A stretch of DNA of 64,000 nucleotides from Nigrospora sphaerica (taxonomy: Eukaryota; Ascomycota; Sordariomycetes; Amphisphaeriales; Apiosporaceae), in the NCBI GenBank assembly GCA_018287875.1, contig JAGVVL010000025.1, positions 1,488,001 through 1,552,000 on the forward strand, read 5' to 3'. The notes under the pieces were generated by a model. That model was not told the origin of the DNA, did no database searches, and saw only the letters and a program-made list of their open reading frames with translations. This document shows, one piece after another, positions 22,811 to 35,400 of the stretch (its first letter is position 1; every line of letters starts with the position of its first letter). The translations under genes were made by a program, and so were the position numbers.

Positions 22811-23311
22811 TCAGTTCCCGGGTTTGATTCGAAGGCACGGATCCCGGGGCATGTCATCGGGCGCGGCGGCGTACTGCTTGGCGCCCTCGGGGATGTCGAC
22901 GACGGCGGAGCGCGTGTAGATGTGCGCCGCGCCGCGCAGGTCGAGGCCCTCGACACAGCCGGCCTTGAGGCTCACGGTGGCGCGTGGGGTGCCGTCGGCG
23001 TTTTCGATGCGGTGGAAGAGGCGCGAGCCGCACTGGGGGCAGAAGTAGCAGTGCATGCGGCCGCCCGAGTCCGTCGGACGCGTCCAGCACTTGAGGGCGC
23101 GCGCCAGCCCGTCGGCGAGGGGGAATAAGGCGTCGGCCGGGTACAGGGCCGAGGTCCCAAAGGCCGAGGCCGACTGCTTCTGGCACTCGGTGCAATGGCA
23201 GTGGTACAGGGCCAGAGGCGCCATGGCGGGGGTGGAAAAGCTGACGTTGCCGCATTGGCAGCGGACGGTGAGGGCCGCCGCCGCCTCGTTGTTATTGTTG
23301 GCCGGTGCCAT
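22811..23311 (-). CDS. GFA-fold (glutathione-dependent formaldehyde-activating-like) zinc protein
   Basis: A single exon of 166 aa from the ATG at 23311. The family has a zinc-binding fold with paired cysteines. Here VRCQCGNVSF near the N-terminus, YHCHCTECQKQSASAFGTS in the middle and HCYFCPQCGSRLFHR further on supply the conserved Cys ligands in the usual order, and the length is standard. The founding bacterial member catalyses S-hydroxymethylglutathione formation, but most fungal members have no demonstrated substrate. The frame is also open upstream for 236 codons to an ATG at 24022 (starting MAASFALRIHVPARPQ), giving a 403-aa alternative. That extension is Ser/Arg/Pro-rich low-complexity sequence in GC-rich DNA, and the opposite strand is open there too, so the shorter form is preferred. 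Confidence 0.8.
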   Translation of the reverse strand: MAPANNNNEAAAALTVRCQCGNVSFSTPAMAPLALYHCHCTECQKQSASAFGTSALYPADALFPLADGLARALKCWTRPTDSGGRMHCYFCPQCGSRLFHRIENADGTPRATVSLKAGCVEGLDLRGAAHIYTRSAVVDIPEGAKQYAAAPDDMPRDPCLRIKPGN

Positions 23312-25637
23312 CGCGGTGCGTTGGTCCGAGGCGAGTGACTGTCGCCTGTTTTCATCCACCACTGTCGATCCTGGGGGGCGGCGTGTTGATCGCACTGGTG
23401 CTGTCCCCGGAGCGTTGCGGGCATCCTCTGGGCCGCCATGGGCGGCGTCTAGGGCCACCTTCTCCTCCCTGCTGCCTAGTTGTGGTTGTACGGCGTTAAG
23501 GCGGCCCTTGAAGCTGCCGATCGCTGGGTCGGGGGCGATAGGGCAGGCGCCCACGAGCGCGACGGGCTCCACCGGGACCGCCCGTGGGGGGGTTAGGCTA
23601 GTGTCAATCTGGACGCGTGTGCATTCGGAAAAGCGACTCGCCTCTGTCTGCTGCTGCAACTTGCGGCGCGGTTTCCTATTGCGCTCCTGGGCCAACAGGT
23701 GATTCTCGCCTGTTTCGGACGACGGTGACGACGACGGCACCAGGGCCGAGGGCAAGCGGCGGGATGCGCCCGCGGCGTCATCGGATGTCGGCAGGTCAGG
23801 CTGCGTGGCAGCGGAAGTGCCGCCGTTACCACGAGCGCTGCTGGAGCTGATGGGGGGAGAGGCCCAAGTGGTGGTGGAGCGACGGGGCTCCACCGCTCGT
23901 GTCGGGCCCGACGACGACGACGCCGTTACCGTGTCGAGCCTCAGGGGGGTGCCTCGGAAGTGCAGGAAGAGCCGCTGAGGCCTAGCCGGCACGTGGATTC
24001 GCAGCGCAAACGAAGCCGCCATTTTCCGCTGCGGTTGATGGGCGGTGGTGTGAAGAGAGAAGAGGCGAAGGATGGATTTGCTATCGTCGACCGGCCTGCT
24101 TTGTCCGTTGCCTTCTTTCCTGCGCCATACATGCGATCTGCGTCCTCGCCTTCTTATTTAGTTGGCCCGTCGTCAGCGGACGGCAGCATGCGGGGTTGCC
24201 GGGCGTCCTGTCAGCAACTTCTTCGCTCCACGACCTTCTCGCGGTACAACCTCGCGAACGCCATGATGTTTGCTGGCTTGCCAGAGCAGCCCCAAGACGC
24301 ATGGTGGTAGAGGGAGAGGTGGGGGGTCAGTGCCGGCGGCTGACTGAAACCTAGTGGACTTTCGTACTCCATCCCCCCTCCGTCTACCTGTTGGACAGAC
24401 TACGATGGCCCACGATGACCAGGCTGGAGGCTGCCCGGCTTTACTGTGTACACCGCATGGATCCTCTGGAAAGGGAACATGCCTGTCGGTGCATAGATCT
24501 GCGCCGGTTACCTTCGTCAGATAAACCTGCGCCCGACCCGGCCAAGAGTTTCAGTAGGATCGTTCCCCCTTTCGTCGCATTGACTAGGTCGGGCGGACTG
24601 CTCGTAGAAACCGACGGCCCGACGGCAGGAGGCGAGGGCTGGGGGGGTGGAATCCCTCCAACGTAACAGTACCATACCCAGCCGTACTTACCTGGTGTTT
24701 AGGGTTTTCGGTTGTTCTGGAATGGCATCCCGTACTCCACCCGGGCGGGCGACAACCCTTGTAGTGATCGCGGGAGTTGGTTCGGCACCTGGAGAGGGGG
24801 AAAGGGAAGCGACAATTCGCGACACGACCCGGGAGAATAGGGAGTCTCAGCCTGCAAGCGCAAGCCCATTGCTTCAACTAGGGCTCCCCCAACGCCTGAC
24901 GCTGTGTGGGTCGCGCGTGTCGATGGCAATTCCCCTGAAAACTGCGACTGCCTTACGGGGTCATCACGCACCTACCTACTTCTTACCCCTCATCCATCGC
25001 GTTCCATTTCGTAAAGCGAATCCCATTGATGCTTTCTCCCGGCTTCACCCTCTATCGCTTCACGTGGGCAGGCCAACACTCGGCCCCGGATATGTCAACA
25101 TCTTAACATGTTCCCGTGTCCGGATTTAATGGCTTGCCCCGGGTTTGCGCTCCTCGGAACCCCAGCGGGAGAGGGCGGAATTGGGAAAGACGTTCTTTCC
25201 CAGCTCGGCCGGCCGCAGGGCATCCCATAGGCGCCATTGGCCCCAGTCTCCTCACTTACTGCGCACTCATGACGTCCGGCGACACCATGTGGGCCGAATG
25301 CCCCGAAAGCGACGGGGTGCTCGGGACGTACGACAGAAAAGGAGAATTTTCCCTTGTAATTCCGCAGCTCCAATTCCGCCTCGCGCAGACACTCGTCGTC
25401 TTGTTTACCCGCCCACGCTGAATTGAGTCCCAGCCCGGCGCGGATCGGCTGCCCAGAGGGAACAACGCCCGGAATTCCTTCCTTCCACGCGACATTGCGC
25501 CGGATTCCCGGGTCTGCCTTGACCGGTTTGCTGCCCAACCATCAACCCCTTCCCGATTGCTACCGCGCGACACGACGCGCCAGCCCGTCCCTCTCGCCCT
25601 TCCCGCGCGCCCGTGTACCCGGTACTTCGGGCCCTGG
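23312..25637. other. Gene-free stretch between divergent genes
   Basis: The first 700 bp carry only the possible N-terminal extension of the GFA-fold gene. The remainder is the divergent promoter region of that gene and of the Zn2Cys6 regulator. Short frames show no recognisable domains. Confidence 0.45.
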
Positions 25638-27894
25638 ATGGACCAGGAGAAGACCACGGCGGGCAAAGTCCCCAAGGCCTGTGAACCCTGTCGCCATCGC
25701 AAGGTCCGCTGCAATGGCGCCCAGCCCTGTGCACACCGGGACTGCCAGAAAGACCCGCAGGGATGCATCTATCGCCAGAAGGCCCGCGTGCGCAAGTCGC
25801 TGATACGCTCTGCCACCACCGTCACCACGACGCCGACCCCGGAGCCCGGCCCCGGCCCCGGCCCCGGCCCTGGCCCTGGTCTTCTCCCCGTGAGCAGCAA
25901 CCCGGCCTCCCTCCCGCTGCATCTGGCCCGCGCCTCGGCCGCCGAGCCCGACACCTCCACCCCGCAGCCCGAGGTCTACCACAGTGTCACCGAGACGCAC
26001 CCCTTTCCCAAGGCCACCGATAGTTCCCAGCTGTTCTACGGCCCCTCCTCCAACTTCGCTTTCCTCCAGCAGGTTCACCGTGGCATCTTGTCCAATGCCG
26101 GCGATGGCCACCCCAGCCGCCGCGAGACGCGCTCCGGCCTGGACACCTTCATGCAGAGGTCCAACTTCTTCGGCACCACCTCGCGCATCGACATCGAGGC
26201 CGTCCGCACCTCGGGCATCCGGCTGCCCTCCGTCACCCTGTCGCAGGCTCGACTGTTCCTTGACATGTTCAAGGCCATCTCGTACTATCGCCATCCCTTC
26301 TACACCCCGTCCGAGCTGGACGACCTCCTGCACAGCCTATATAGCCCCGGTGACGCCAATCGTATTCCCCCGCAGACCAAAGCCTTGTTCTTGGCCATCT
26401 TGGCCCTCGGTGCGCTAGGAACTGTTCACACGGAACTGGCGGAAGCTTTGTGCACCCAGGCCAAACGCGAGGCCATTATTTTTGATGATGTCGTTACGCT
26501 GCAGATGCTCCAGTTCTCCATGCTCATGGCCGATTACCAGATCAACATGGGTCGTCCCAACTCAACGTACCTGCACCTCGGCGTCGCCTGCAGAAAGGCC
26601 TTCGCCCTGGGCCTGCACAAGGAAGGGCCCTCGTCTCGTCTGAGCGAGAGTAGCCTAAGGAGACATCGCACCACGCTCTGGCTTCTTTACTTCTATGAGA
26701 CGTGCCAGGCTTTGACCATGGGTAGAACAAGCTCTATGAAGTTAAGTGACATATGTTGCCCTCCCCCGACGGAGCCCGGGGTCATCGTCAGCCTTTTCCA
26801 AATTGCGAAGATCATGGAAGCCGCCAACGAAACCATCTATTCCAAGAAGGCCGAGTCATTGAGGCAGCTCTACCTCACGGCCGAGAAATTGCACGGCCAA
26901 CTTCGGCAGTTCGCTGAAGCCCATGGTATTGGCTCTACCAATGTGGATCGACTCAAAGATACAGCCGACGCTGTGGAGGCGCTGGTTCTGCACACTTGTA
27001 AGCTCCTCACCACCGGGGCGGACCGCAATGCGTGCCGCGACACTGACTCCTCCAGGCTACTATCTCGCCGTAGTCCTTATCTTCCGCCCCTTCCTGGTCG
27101 CCAGCTGCGCCATGCGGTCGGACACGCGAGTGCATGAGAACAGCGAGATGTGGCTGCGCCAGGCTTGCCGGTACGCCGTGGATGCAGCTCAGGACTCGAT
27201 TGTGTTTACCAGCAACGTGCTGCGCAAGGCGGAAGTTTGCCGAGTGAGTATCTGTTCTGGTGCCCCGTAGGCCGTTTGTACTGTTTTTAACCACCGGCGG
27301 CAGAATAACCGGTATCAATCATTTTTCCTCGAGAGCAATTGCGCAGTGCTCCTCTACGACATACTGTGCCAGCCAGCCAAATACACGTACAACATCGAGT
27401 ATATCCACACGGCCCTGAACACGCTGAGCACCATGGTTGCGGATGAACCTGTGACGACGGCAGAAAACTCGATACGGCGGATTCTCAAGGCCGTGGAGAA
27501 GACGATTGCGTCGCAGATACCGCCCGGCACCTTGGAAAACGGCGTAAGGACACCGGGTAGCGGCTATTCGCCTGCGACAGTGGGATCGGGCCAAAGCCCG
27601 GGCGACCAAGGCCACCACTCGAGTATCCAGTTCCCATCGCTTGAGCACTACGCCCCGCCCCCCGGCACGGGGGAGCAGATGATCTTTCTCAGCGAACGTA
27701 ATTACCAGCAGCCCATGTACGCGCCACAACACGCCCCGATGGTGTCGACGACGGCGATGGAACACGAGATGCCGCTGATCGACCCATCGGCCTACTTTAA
27801 CTTGGACGTCATGACGACGGACCTGTTCAACTTCTTCCCGATGGATGTCACGACGCCCATGGACTTCACCGCGCGCCCGAATGATGGCCCATGA
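25638..27894 (+). CDS. Zn2Cys6 binuclear-cluster transcription factor
   Basis: Three exons, 25638-26997, 27056-27243 and 27304-27894, give 712 aa. The zinc cluster is at the N-terminus with cysteines at residues 15, 18, 25, 31, 36 and 43, and the basic CRHRKVRC core that contacts DNA. The spacing after the fourth Cys is four residues, where two is usual. A Gly-Pro dipeptide run (about residues 76-84) links it to the regulatory part. The middle homology region of fungal-specific transcription factors is recognisable from ARLFLDMFKAISYYRHPFY through GVACRKAFALGLHKEG and RRTTLW-like LWLLYFYETCQALTMGRTSS. The C-terminus is rich in Pro, Met and acidic residues and may activate transcription. It is nuclear and probably regulates metabolic genes; targets are unknown. 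The nearest gene is a convergent alpha/beta hydrolase 115 bp downstream. Confidence 0.92.
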
Positions 27895-28009
27895 CGGTGG
27901 CTGATGACAGGCTGATGCCGGCGACAAGGCCGCTGGCACACGGTGCAGTGGAGTTGTTTTGAAGCGATAGTAATACAGATACCCCCCTTGCCGGCGCCCC
28001 CTGCCTGTT

Positions 28010-28774
28010 CTACTCGTTGCCCGCGAATGAAGCAGCCGCCTGGAGCAGGAAATCTGCCGTCTGTTGCGGCCGACTCAGCATGGGCGAATGGCTGCTCGCG
28101 ACCTCCTCCATCATGACTTGGGCGCCCGCATCCCGGGCCATCTGCACTGTCAGTCGCTGCATGGCGATGGGATGCGACTTGTCCTCCGTCGTCGCCAGAA
28201 ACCCGCACGGCACATCCTGCCACCCGGCATAAACGTGCTCCCCGCCCTCGGCCATGGTCTTGACCGATTGCTTGGTCAGCCTTCGTACCCATACCTCGCC
28301 CTCGTCGGCGGGCAAGTCGTGGTAGAACATGGCGCGCAGCTCAGCTGGCCCGACGCCGTCGACGAACTCGGCAAGCCCGTCGGCGACATGCCAGAATGGT
28401 GGCGGGCTGCCGCCCAAGGCGTCCAGAAAGCTCGTGCCCGACGGCATGAAGCCGCTGGCGATCAGCACCAAGCCAATGATGCGTCCACCACCCGCGGCGG
28501 GCACCGCCAAGCCCTTAACGGCACTGCTCCCCACCACACCGCCGAACGAATGCGCGACCACGACAACATCCCGGCCCCGCTCCGTCTCGGCCGCGATGGC
28601 GTTTCGCACGGCCGACAAGTCGCCCGCGAAATCCGCGTCTCGGTTCGCCGACGCCGACGGCAGCGCTACGGCCACGGCCTCGTGACCGGCCGACCGTAGG
28701 AGCGACACCACGGCGTCCCAGTACTGCGCCGTGTGCCAGGCGCCGGAGACGAGGACGAAGGAGATGCCGGACAT
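28010..28774 (-). CDS. Alpha/beta-hydrolase fold protein
   Basis: A single exon of 254 aa, ATG at 28774, stop at 28010. It starts MSGISFVLVSGAWHTAQYWD, the beta-strand and oxyanion region typical of small esterase or salicylate-binding-protein-like hydrolases. The nucleophile elbow is VVAHSFGGVV (Ser in G-x-S-x-G-like context with Ala-His before it). The catalytic His is in EVASSHSPMLSRPQ near the C-terminus, and the acid probably lies in the TTEDKSHPI segment. Cytosolic; there is no signal peptide. The substrate is unknown. It converges on the Zn2Cys6 regulator with a short 115-bp gap. Confidence 0.88.
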   Translation of the reverse strand: MSGISFVLVSGAWHTAQYWDAVVSLLRSAGHEAVAVALPSASANRDADFAGDLSAVRNAIAAETERGRDVVVVAHSFGGVVGSSAVKGLAVPAAGGGRIIGLVLIASGFMPSGTSFLDALGGSPPPFWHVADGLAEFVDGVGPAELRAMFYHDLPADEGEVWVRRLTKQSVKTMAEGGEHVYAGWQDVPCGFLATTEDKSHPIAMQRLTVQMARDAGAQVMMEEVASSHSPMLSRPQQTADFLLQAAASFAGNE

Positions 28775-29455
28775 GATTGGAATTCTCGCAGTGAAGATGG
28801 AGATGGACGGGTGGTCTCGATGAGGTACAAGTGGGTGTGGACGGGGGGATATCTTGTTGGAAACACCTAGTGAGCTGGTCGGTATCGTTTTGGTCAGTTT
28901 TGCGTGTCAATGTAAGCCTGATCGAGGGCGGCCGACGCAAAGATGGGTGTGCTTACGGAGTATCGAGCCTATTCATACGTCTTGACTGCTCCTGTGCGCG
29001 GGTCTCAATTCGTCCGTCTGACTCTCCGCCTGGGGACTTGTCGGTGGGGCTGCCGTCGGTCTAGTTTCCAGCATGCGAAGGTAACGGCCATGGACGCCCT
29101 CGGCATTCAGGCGAGAGCCGATCGTCCTGGAGGAGAGTCTAGATCGTCTTCTCAGGCAAGCGACCAAAGGAATAAAGTCTCGGCAATTATGAACACGGTG
29201 GCCAACTGGACCTAAAGCACCCTCCCGATTTAGGCGATGGTATCCTCTGTCCGCGACAGGTCCGCCGTTCTGGAAACTCTGTACTCTGACCGCAAGGCGT
29301 CATACTCATGACGTTTCTGGAGACTGGCTGGCTAATACACTGACAAGGCAACACATAATTACAAGCAATGCTGTACCGCCAATCATACACCACATCAATG
29401 TTTTGTCCACCGACAGCAAAAAGGGCAGCAAATAGCCGGGGCCCGGTGCTACCCT
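28775..29455. other. Intergenic region
   Basis: This is the upstream region of the hydrolase and the 3' flank of the giant DUF3638 gene, both on the minus strand. No gene was seen. Confidence 0.5.
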
Positions 29456-32400
29456 TCATTCCCGCCGGTGGTAGCCCTGGCGGCGTTGGGACACCAGGGA
29501 GGCCTGGGCCTCTTCGCCATCGGGAGCGGCGCTTTGGAACTTGTCAGCCTCATCATATTCGACTTTATCCTCCTCCTCGTCCTCCCGGATTTTGGCCTCG
29601 GGGTCGTAGTCGCCCGAGTCCATATCGTCGCCCACGACTCCGTCGTCGGGCCCGTCAGCTTGGGCCATGGCGACGACGGGCGCGAGCGTGTCGGCCGATG
29701 CGACGGTGGTCCCCGTGGTCGGGTCCTCGCTCTGGAAGAAGGGCAGCGCCGCATGCAGCGGCTTTCCCTGGCACAAGAAGCCCATGGGGCTATGCTGGAA
29801 GTCCTGGCCGCGGCGTCGGACCGAAAGCCACTCTTGTGTGAAGGAAAAGGGCTTGGGCGTAAACCCGGTACGCCGTGTCGCCGGCTTCGCCGCGACCTTG
29901 GCTCGCTTTTCAGCCGGCTCCCAGATGGATGCCGAGAGGGCGCTGCTGTCACTGCTGTCAGTAGTGGAGCCGGCTTCGTGCTCCGTACTGTCGCTTCCCG
30001 AGAAGTCGAGCTCATCTTTGCTTGACATGGTCTCGTCGATGCCCAGAAGTTCGCAAACAAGCGGGTATTCGGACCACTCGAAGTACAGTCTTCCAGCAAA
30101 CAACCCCAGTCCGGCGACAAGCTGACTGGGTGGGTTCCAGTTATCCGGAAGCCGAGGAATGGCGTAGAACTGAAGCTTGTTAAAGGTCATCATCCGCCTC
30201 GTGATTGGTGCTGCGTATGTCAGGAGGTAGGTCACTGGCTTGCCTCCATCCTCTACCCTGTCGCGCAAGAGTGGGATGAGATACTCGGCCTCCTCGGGGA
30301 TCACTACGACCGCAAGTTCCGGCGAGGGCGAATAGAGCATCCACTGCACAGGCCGCAGGAACTGGTCGAGGTTGGTTTCCCTTGTCAGTTTGACCGTCTT
30401 CTCGAACTCACGTGATACGAACAACGGGAAGCCTGGAGTGTTGTAGTCGACCTTGTACTTGCGCCCAACGGCCGTCCGTGACAGAGCCTGGAACATTGGC
30501 ACAAACCAGTCGGATCCACCGGGTTTTCGACCGGTTACAGCAAAGCTCTCCAAATCCTTGTGAATTCCGGGGAACTTTTGTGCAGGGTAGGGCGGCGGGC
30601 GCTTGAGTTGCCGCACCGACTCTACTTCAAACTCGATCTCTCTTTCCTGCTCTACCTCTTGGAGGGCAGAAGCATGGACAGCAGAACCCGTATCCTGGAA
30701 TGCTTTTCGTTTGGCTTCGAGCTCTTGCGCGTAAGTGGAAAGAATTGATGTCCCCTTCGGCAGTGCCTTTGTCTGTTTAGATCTTGCCTGGGGCCCATAG
30801 AGCTTTTGGAGGGTCTGGCGCTCGTCCTGTTTGATGGAATCCACGTACTTGCACCTCTCGTCTTCATCGTTGAGATACTGGGGAAAGTCCAGCTCCGCCT
30901 GCTTGCGACGGCAGAAATCGACCCCTTGCGAGTAGTATAAAGGCTGCAGCGCCTCTATACCGTCGCATGTATTTTTGATAAGCCAGCGTAGAACCTCTGG
31001 CGAGCCGATTTGTTCGGAATCTTGTGCTTCAACGAGTTGTCGTATACTGCGATCGACCTCGGGCGGTGCAAAGAACCGTATCGACTGGGTAGTGCCGAGT
31101 TGACGAAGTCTCATTGCAGCTTGCACCGTATGGTCCTTGGTTTGTCCAATTCCAAGCGTCAAGGCCCCACGGGCAGAGTGAGAGAAGTGCAGGTCCGTCC
31201 CTCGGGTATGCGCCTCGTCGAGGTATACAAGCACCCCGTTAAGGTTGTCGGCATATGCAGAGGCGAGCAAAGGCATGCGACTACCCTGCTTGGACAGAAT
31301 CCATGCCTTGTCTCCTTCAAAATACAACGCTGCAACTGCCTTGTCGTCGATGCCCAGCCACGTCGTCGCAAGTGTATTGTTGTCCATTTCGAGGATGCTT
31401 GCCCCAGCGTCGATGAGAATGCGGATTCCTTTCTTTACCAACTGGTGCAGGAATCCCGTTTCGTTCAAGCGTTTCCCACTTTGGTCCGTAATGGTATGAT
31501 ACGTGCGGGACCTGGGCTGAAGAAGGTACGTAAGTACCTCCGCATTGGTATGCGACAGAGGTTCCAAGTCTTCCTGTTTGACATTCAACGGCAGGAGTGT
31601 CTTGTTGTCGTTTGTGCCGGAAAAGCCTGTCGTTCGAGCTTTATGGAATTTATGGCTGCCCTGAGTTTGGCCCCCACCGGATCTGGCAACCAGAGGAATG
31701 TCCCACCCATTGGACTGGATCTTGACTCTGAACTGTCTGGCGTGCTTTGGGAACACGAAAGTGTTGAGGTAATAGTCGATGACGGCCACACGATAGCGAA
31801 CACATGACCATATCAGTCTGCGCTGCTGGGTGTCGCCCACGTTGATGCTCTGCCAGTCTCTGAGATACTGCGGGAGGCGTTCGTCCAGCCAGTTTTCGTA
31901 CAGACTGGCCGGGTCATCTGATTTGAGTATTTGTTCAAGCGCTTCTTGGATCTGCTGCTCATTCAAACCTCCATGGTAGAACGACAGGCAGGTCAACAAG
32001 ATCGCAACATCGGAATGACCAAACTCAGACTGCTCGCTTGGCACGCCCTTCGCGTGGAAAGGAACTGCGATAGGGTCTCTCGTCGGATGTAGTCCATACT
32101 GCACGTTCCACCGCTTCTTCAGCGTCATAATCAGGATTCGATGGCAGAGCAGACCTCTCAGAAGAAAAACAGTATGCCTGACATGTATCTGATCGGGGCA
32201 AAGTTGGTTGATGCGTTCCAAGGTCGACTGGCGGACTGGTCCAGTTGACAGGAAATCTCTTACGGCAGCTCGATCAGCCACTTCGAGGGACTCCATAGGT
32301 ATGAGACCCGAGACACCCTGACAGATATCGTTTCGTAAACGGCTCAACAGTTCATCTTCGACGTCTGTCCGGAGCAGGCAGATCAGAAGCGGAAATCCGC

Positions 32401-35400
32401 CATCTTGCCGCCTCACTACCTGCACCGAGTCATGGAAAGTTTGGGCGAGATCGTACAGGTGGCGATCGACCATCGCGAGTACGGCCTCAGCCACCCTCCA
32501 ACGAGTAGGATGGCCGTCCACAGCGCAAAGGCTTCCCGAAGGGTAGATCAGCTGAGTACGTACCGCCAGGATGTGGTCGCTCTCGTCCAGTATATCGCGC
32601 GACACCTCATTCAGCCACGCCTGCGTGCGCACCATGACACTGGCCTCGGGGATCCTCTTATCTAGCAGGCACTGCTGGCCGCTTAGCATGAAGGACAGGT
32701 TATGCTCCGGAATGCATAGCATAATGCCACTCCGCTTCTGGATGTCGCGGTGAAGGGACTTATAGAGCTTCACGGTGGCTTCGTTGGTTCTGGTCCTCCG
32801 CGAGAATGGAACATGTCGCACCTGCCGCCCAAGAAGCCGGCCGAGATTGGTGTGCAACAGCTGGGCTGTCTGCTGAAGAAGGGCCTTCGGCACAACAATA
32901 CGGACCAGATTCTTGGTATCAGCAAGCAGCGCCACCACCATCGGTACCACGACCGAGGATTTTCCCTGGCCCATGTTCATCTGTAAAACGCTGTTGCAGC
33001 CAGATTGTGGCGAAGCAATAGCGCGCGCTACGTCCACTTGCGTCTCGCGGATCAGAACGGAAGACTCAATCTCCAGAAGGAGCCAGTCAGGGTGATCCTT
33101 GGGATTCCAGTTAGTGTGTCCGATGTTCTGCTGTTCTTCCTGTTTTTTTTTCGCAAGCCTGTCAGTGCGCCAATCTCCCAAACGAGTATTAATGATTGGG
33201 TTGGACACAGATCACCGACCTCTAAGCGCGACAATTGATCAGTACGTTTATACTTCTCCAACCGTCTAATCCGCTGCAAAGTTGTGATCAGCAAACCCAT
33301 GTTGACCAGCGAGTCCTTCATGCCTGTTCCGAACTCCACTGCCTGTGTGGAACGAAGTTGCTCCAGCATCGTTGCTGGTGTAACAACCGGCCACAGGCGA
33401 CCTTCTTTCAGCCACCGAATCTGCTCAGCTGAGATTATATGGCTTGGCTGGCTGATAGATACTTCTATGTTCTTTGCCTGCTGATTGATGGCGGCTCGGA
33501 CTGCTCCCATCGGAGGGAGTGGCTCTGGCTCGATCATTCCGGGTTTCTCCTTCGTTGGTAGCTGGCGCTGACGCAGTGCCGCGATACTACCACGCAAGTC
33601 GGCCACGTACTTCTGGGAGATTGTTGATCCGCCATCAATCACCTGGTCCACGATTCTCTCTAGCTCGTCCGTGATGCCTGAAATGCCCACGTTTCCTCTA
33701 TCAGAGGTGCTTGGGGTATCCTGCTCCCCGAATTGGTTTTGTGCTTTTTGGATCAGACCACATGGCCGGGTTGAGAGAACTGAGCCGGGGCAGGCTATCT
33801 TCGGCATCGTGTTGGGCATCCTCATCAGATCGCGGGTGAGAGATGGCACTTGATAGTTTGGTGATGGTTTGGCAAACGTCTCGTATGAACTGACACAACC
33901 TGGTTCGGACTTCTCGAATTTGGAGAACCTTGGTGCCAGAAGTTTTTGGATCGACTCAAGATGCTGAAGAAATGTGTAGTTGTCGAACAATCTTCTCCAT
34001 TCTGGCAATATGGCGTCGCGAGCCGGTGGCAAGTCGATGAGAGAAGGACCGGCAAAGCCGTCTAAAGTTGGCTCTGCACAAGGCCATTGATCAATCAAAT
34101 GCTTCGCAAGCTTTTGACAATCGCTGTCTGCAGTTTGGTGATGTGCCTGGCGAGACAAGAAGAGCCTGTGCTTCTCTTTTGAGCTCGCACTGGCACCCAT
34201 GATCAAATCTGCCGGCTCCGGGGTCCGGAATGGCTCGAAAGATGCGACCAATTTGTCAGCCTCTGGGGTCTGCCCTGGACGCAACCTCAGGTACTCTAGG
34301 GCCCGTGGGAGATCCAAAGTCCTCAGCTCTTCATAGAGAAAGAAGCCAACCACAGTACGTAGTAGAGCCATGGGCACGTTGTGGTGAAAAGCGATAGGAG
34401 CCATCAAGAACATCAGGTCGTAAGGACAGTCCGTTTTCCGGACGTGGCTGACCAAGGGACCCCATTCTTTGCACACTTCAACGTCAAGGCGGTCGCTCAA
34501 TGTCAAATGATTGAAGGGTTTTGTGTAGCCTTGTACCGACAATGACTGAGAGATTGCGAGGGCGAGATTTTGCACCGTAGCCATCTTGGAAGGCTTGTAA
34601 CGTATGAGATCAGTAATCTCAAACACATTCGTGTATCTCATGCTTGAAGTCTTTGGACAATCTCGAGCTTCATAGATGGTATCCACGTTTTCTCTGGGTG
34701 GCGTCACAAAGTCCGTCAGGCGTTCGTGAAGTTGTCGTCTGATCAGCGACCTCGCTCGGAGATGAGAGTCATTTGACGGAGGGAGAGTTTGAACCACTGG
34801 AGCGTTGGGTGTGAATACGACCAGCTTCTCCGATTTCGATAGGATATTCTCGACCAATGGCCGGAAGGCATCGTGCTGGTTGGAAACCAAGTTCTGCCAG
34901 TCCCAGTGCTCCCTCTTCATCGACCGTTTGTCCTCTGGGTACCACTCGCGGCGGGGCGTGAGCCTAGCGATGGAAAAAAGTACCGAAACCGCGCCGGGAG
35001 TGAGTGGTGTCCATGCTACATTCTCAAAGTTAGTATTCGTTTTACACGCATCTTTGAGGATGTAGGGGGGCAGTTTGCCCAAAAGGGCGAAGTATCGGGC
35101 CAGGGCTGCTCACGTTGGCCGATAGCAGAAGCCAGTATATCTAATGCCTCTTCAGTTCCTGTTCTTCCGGTGAGAATATCAGGCTGTAGCGGAGACGATG
35201 TGACTGCATGGATCTGGGCCTTCTTGTATATCGCCACAGGTTCCGCGGCGCAGTCAAGACGCCCCAGAGTGCCGTTGATCGTGTACGCGACATAAGCCAC
35301 TGTGCTGTTCGAGCTAGGGTTAACACGGACCCGGACATGGCAACCTCGCGGCTTAACATCTAGCTCTCCGAGGGGAACAAGGATCGATCTCTCAGTCGGT

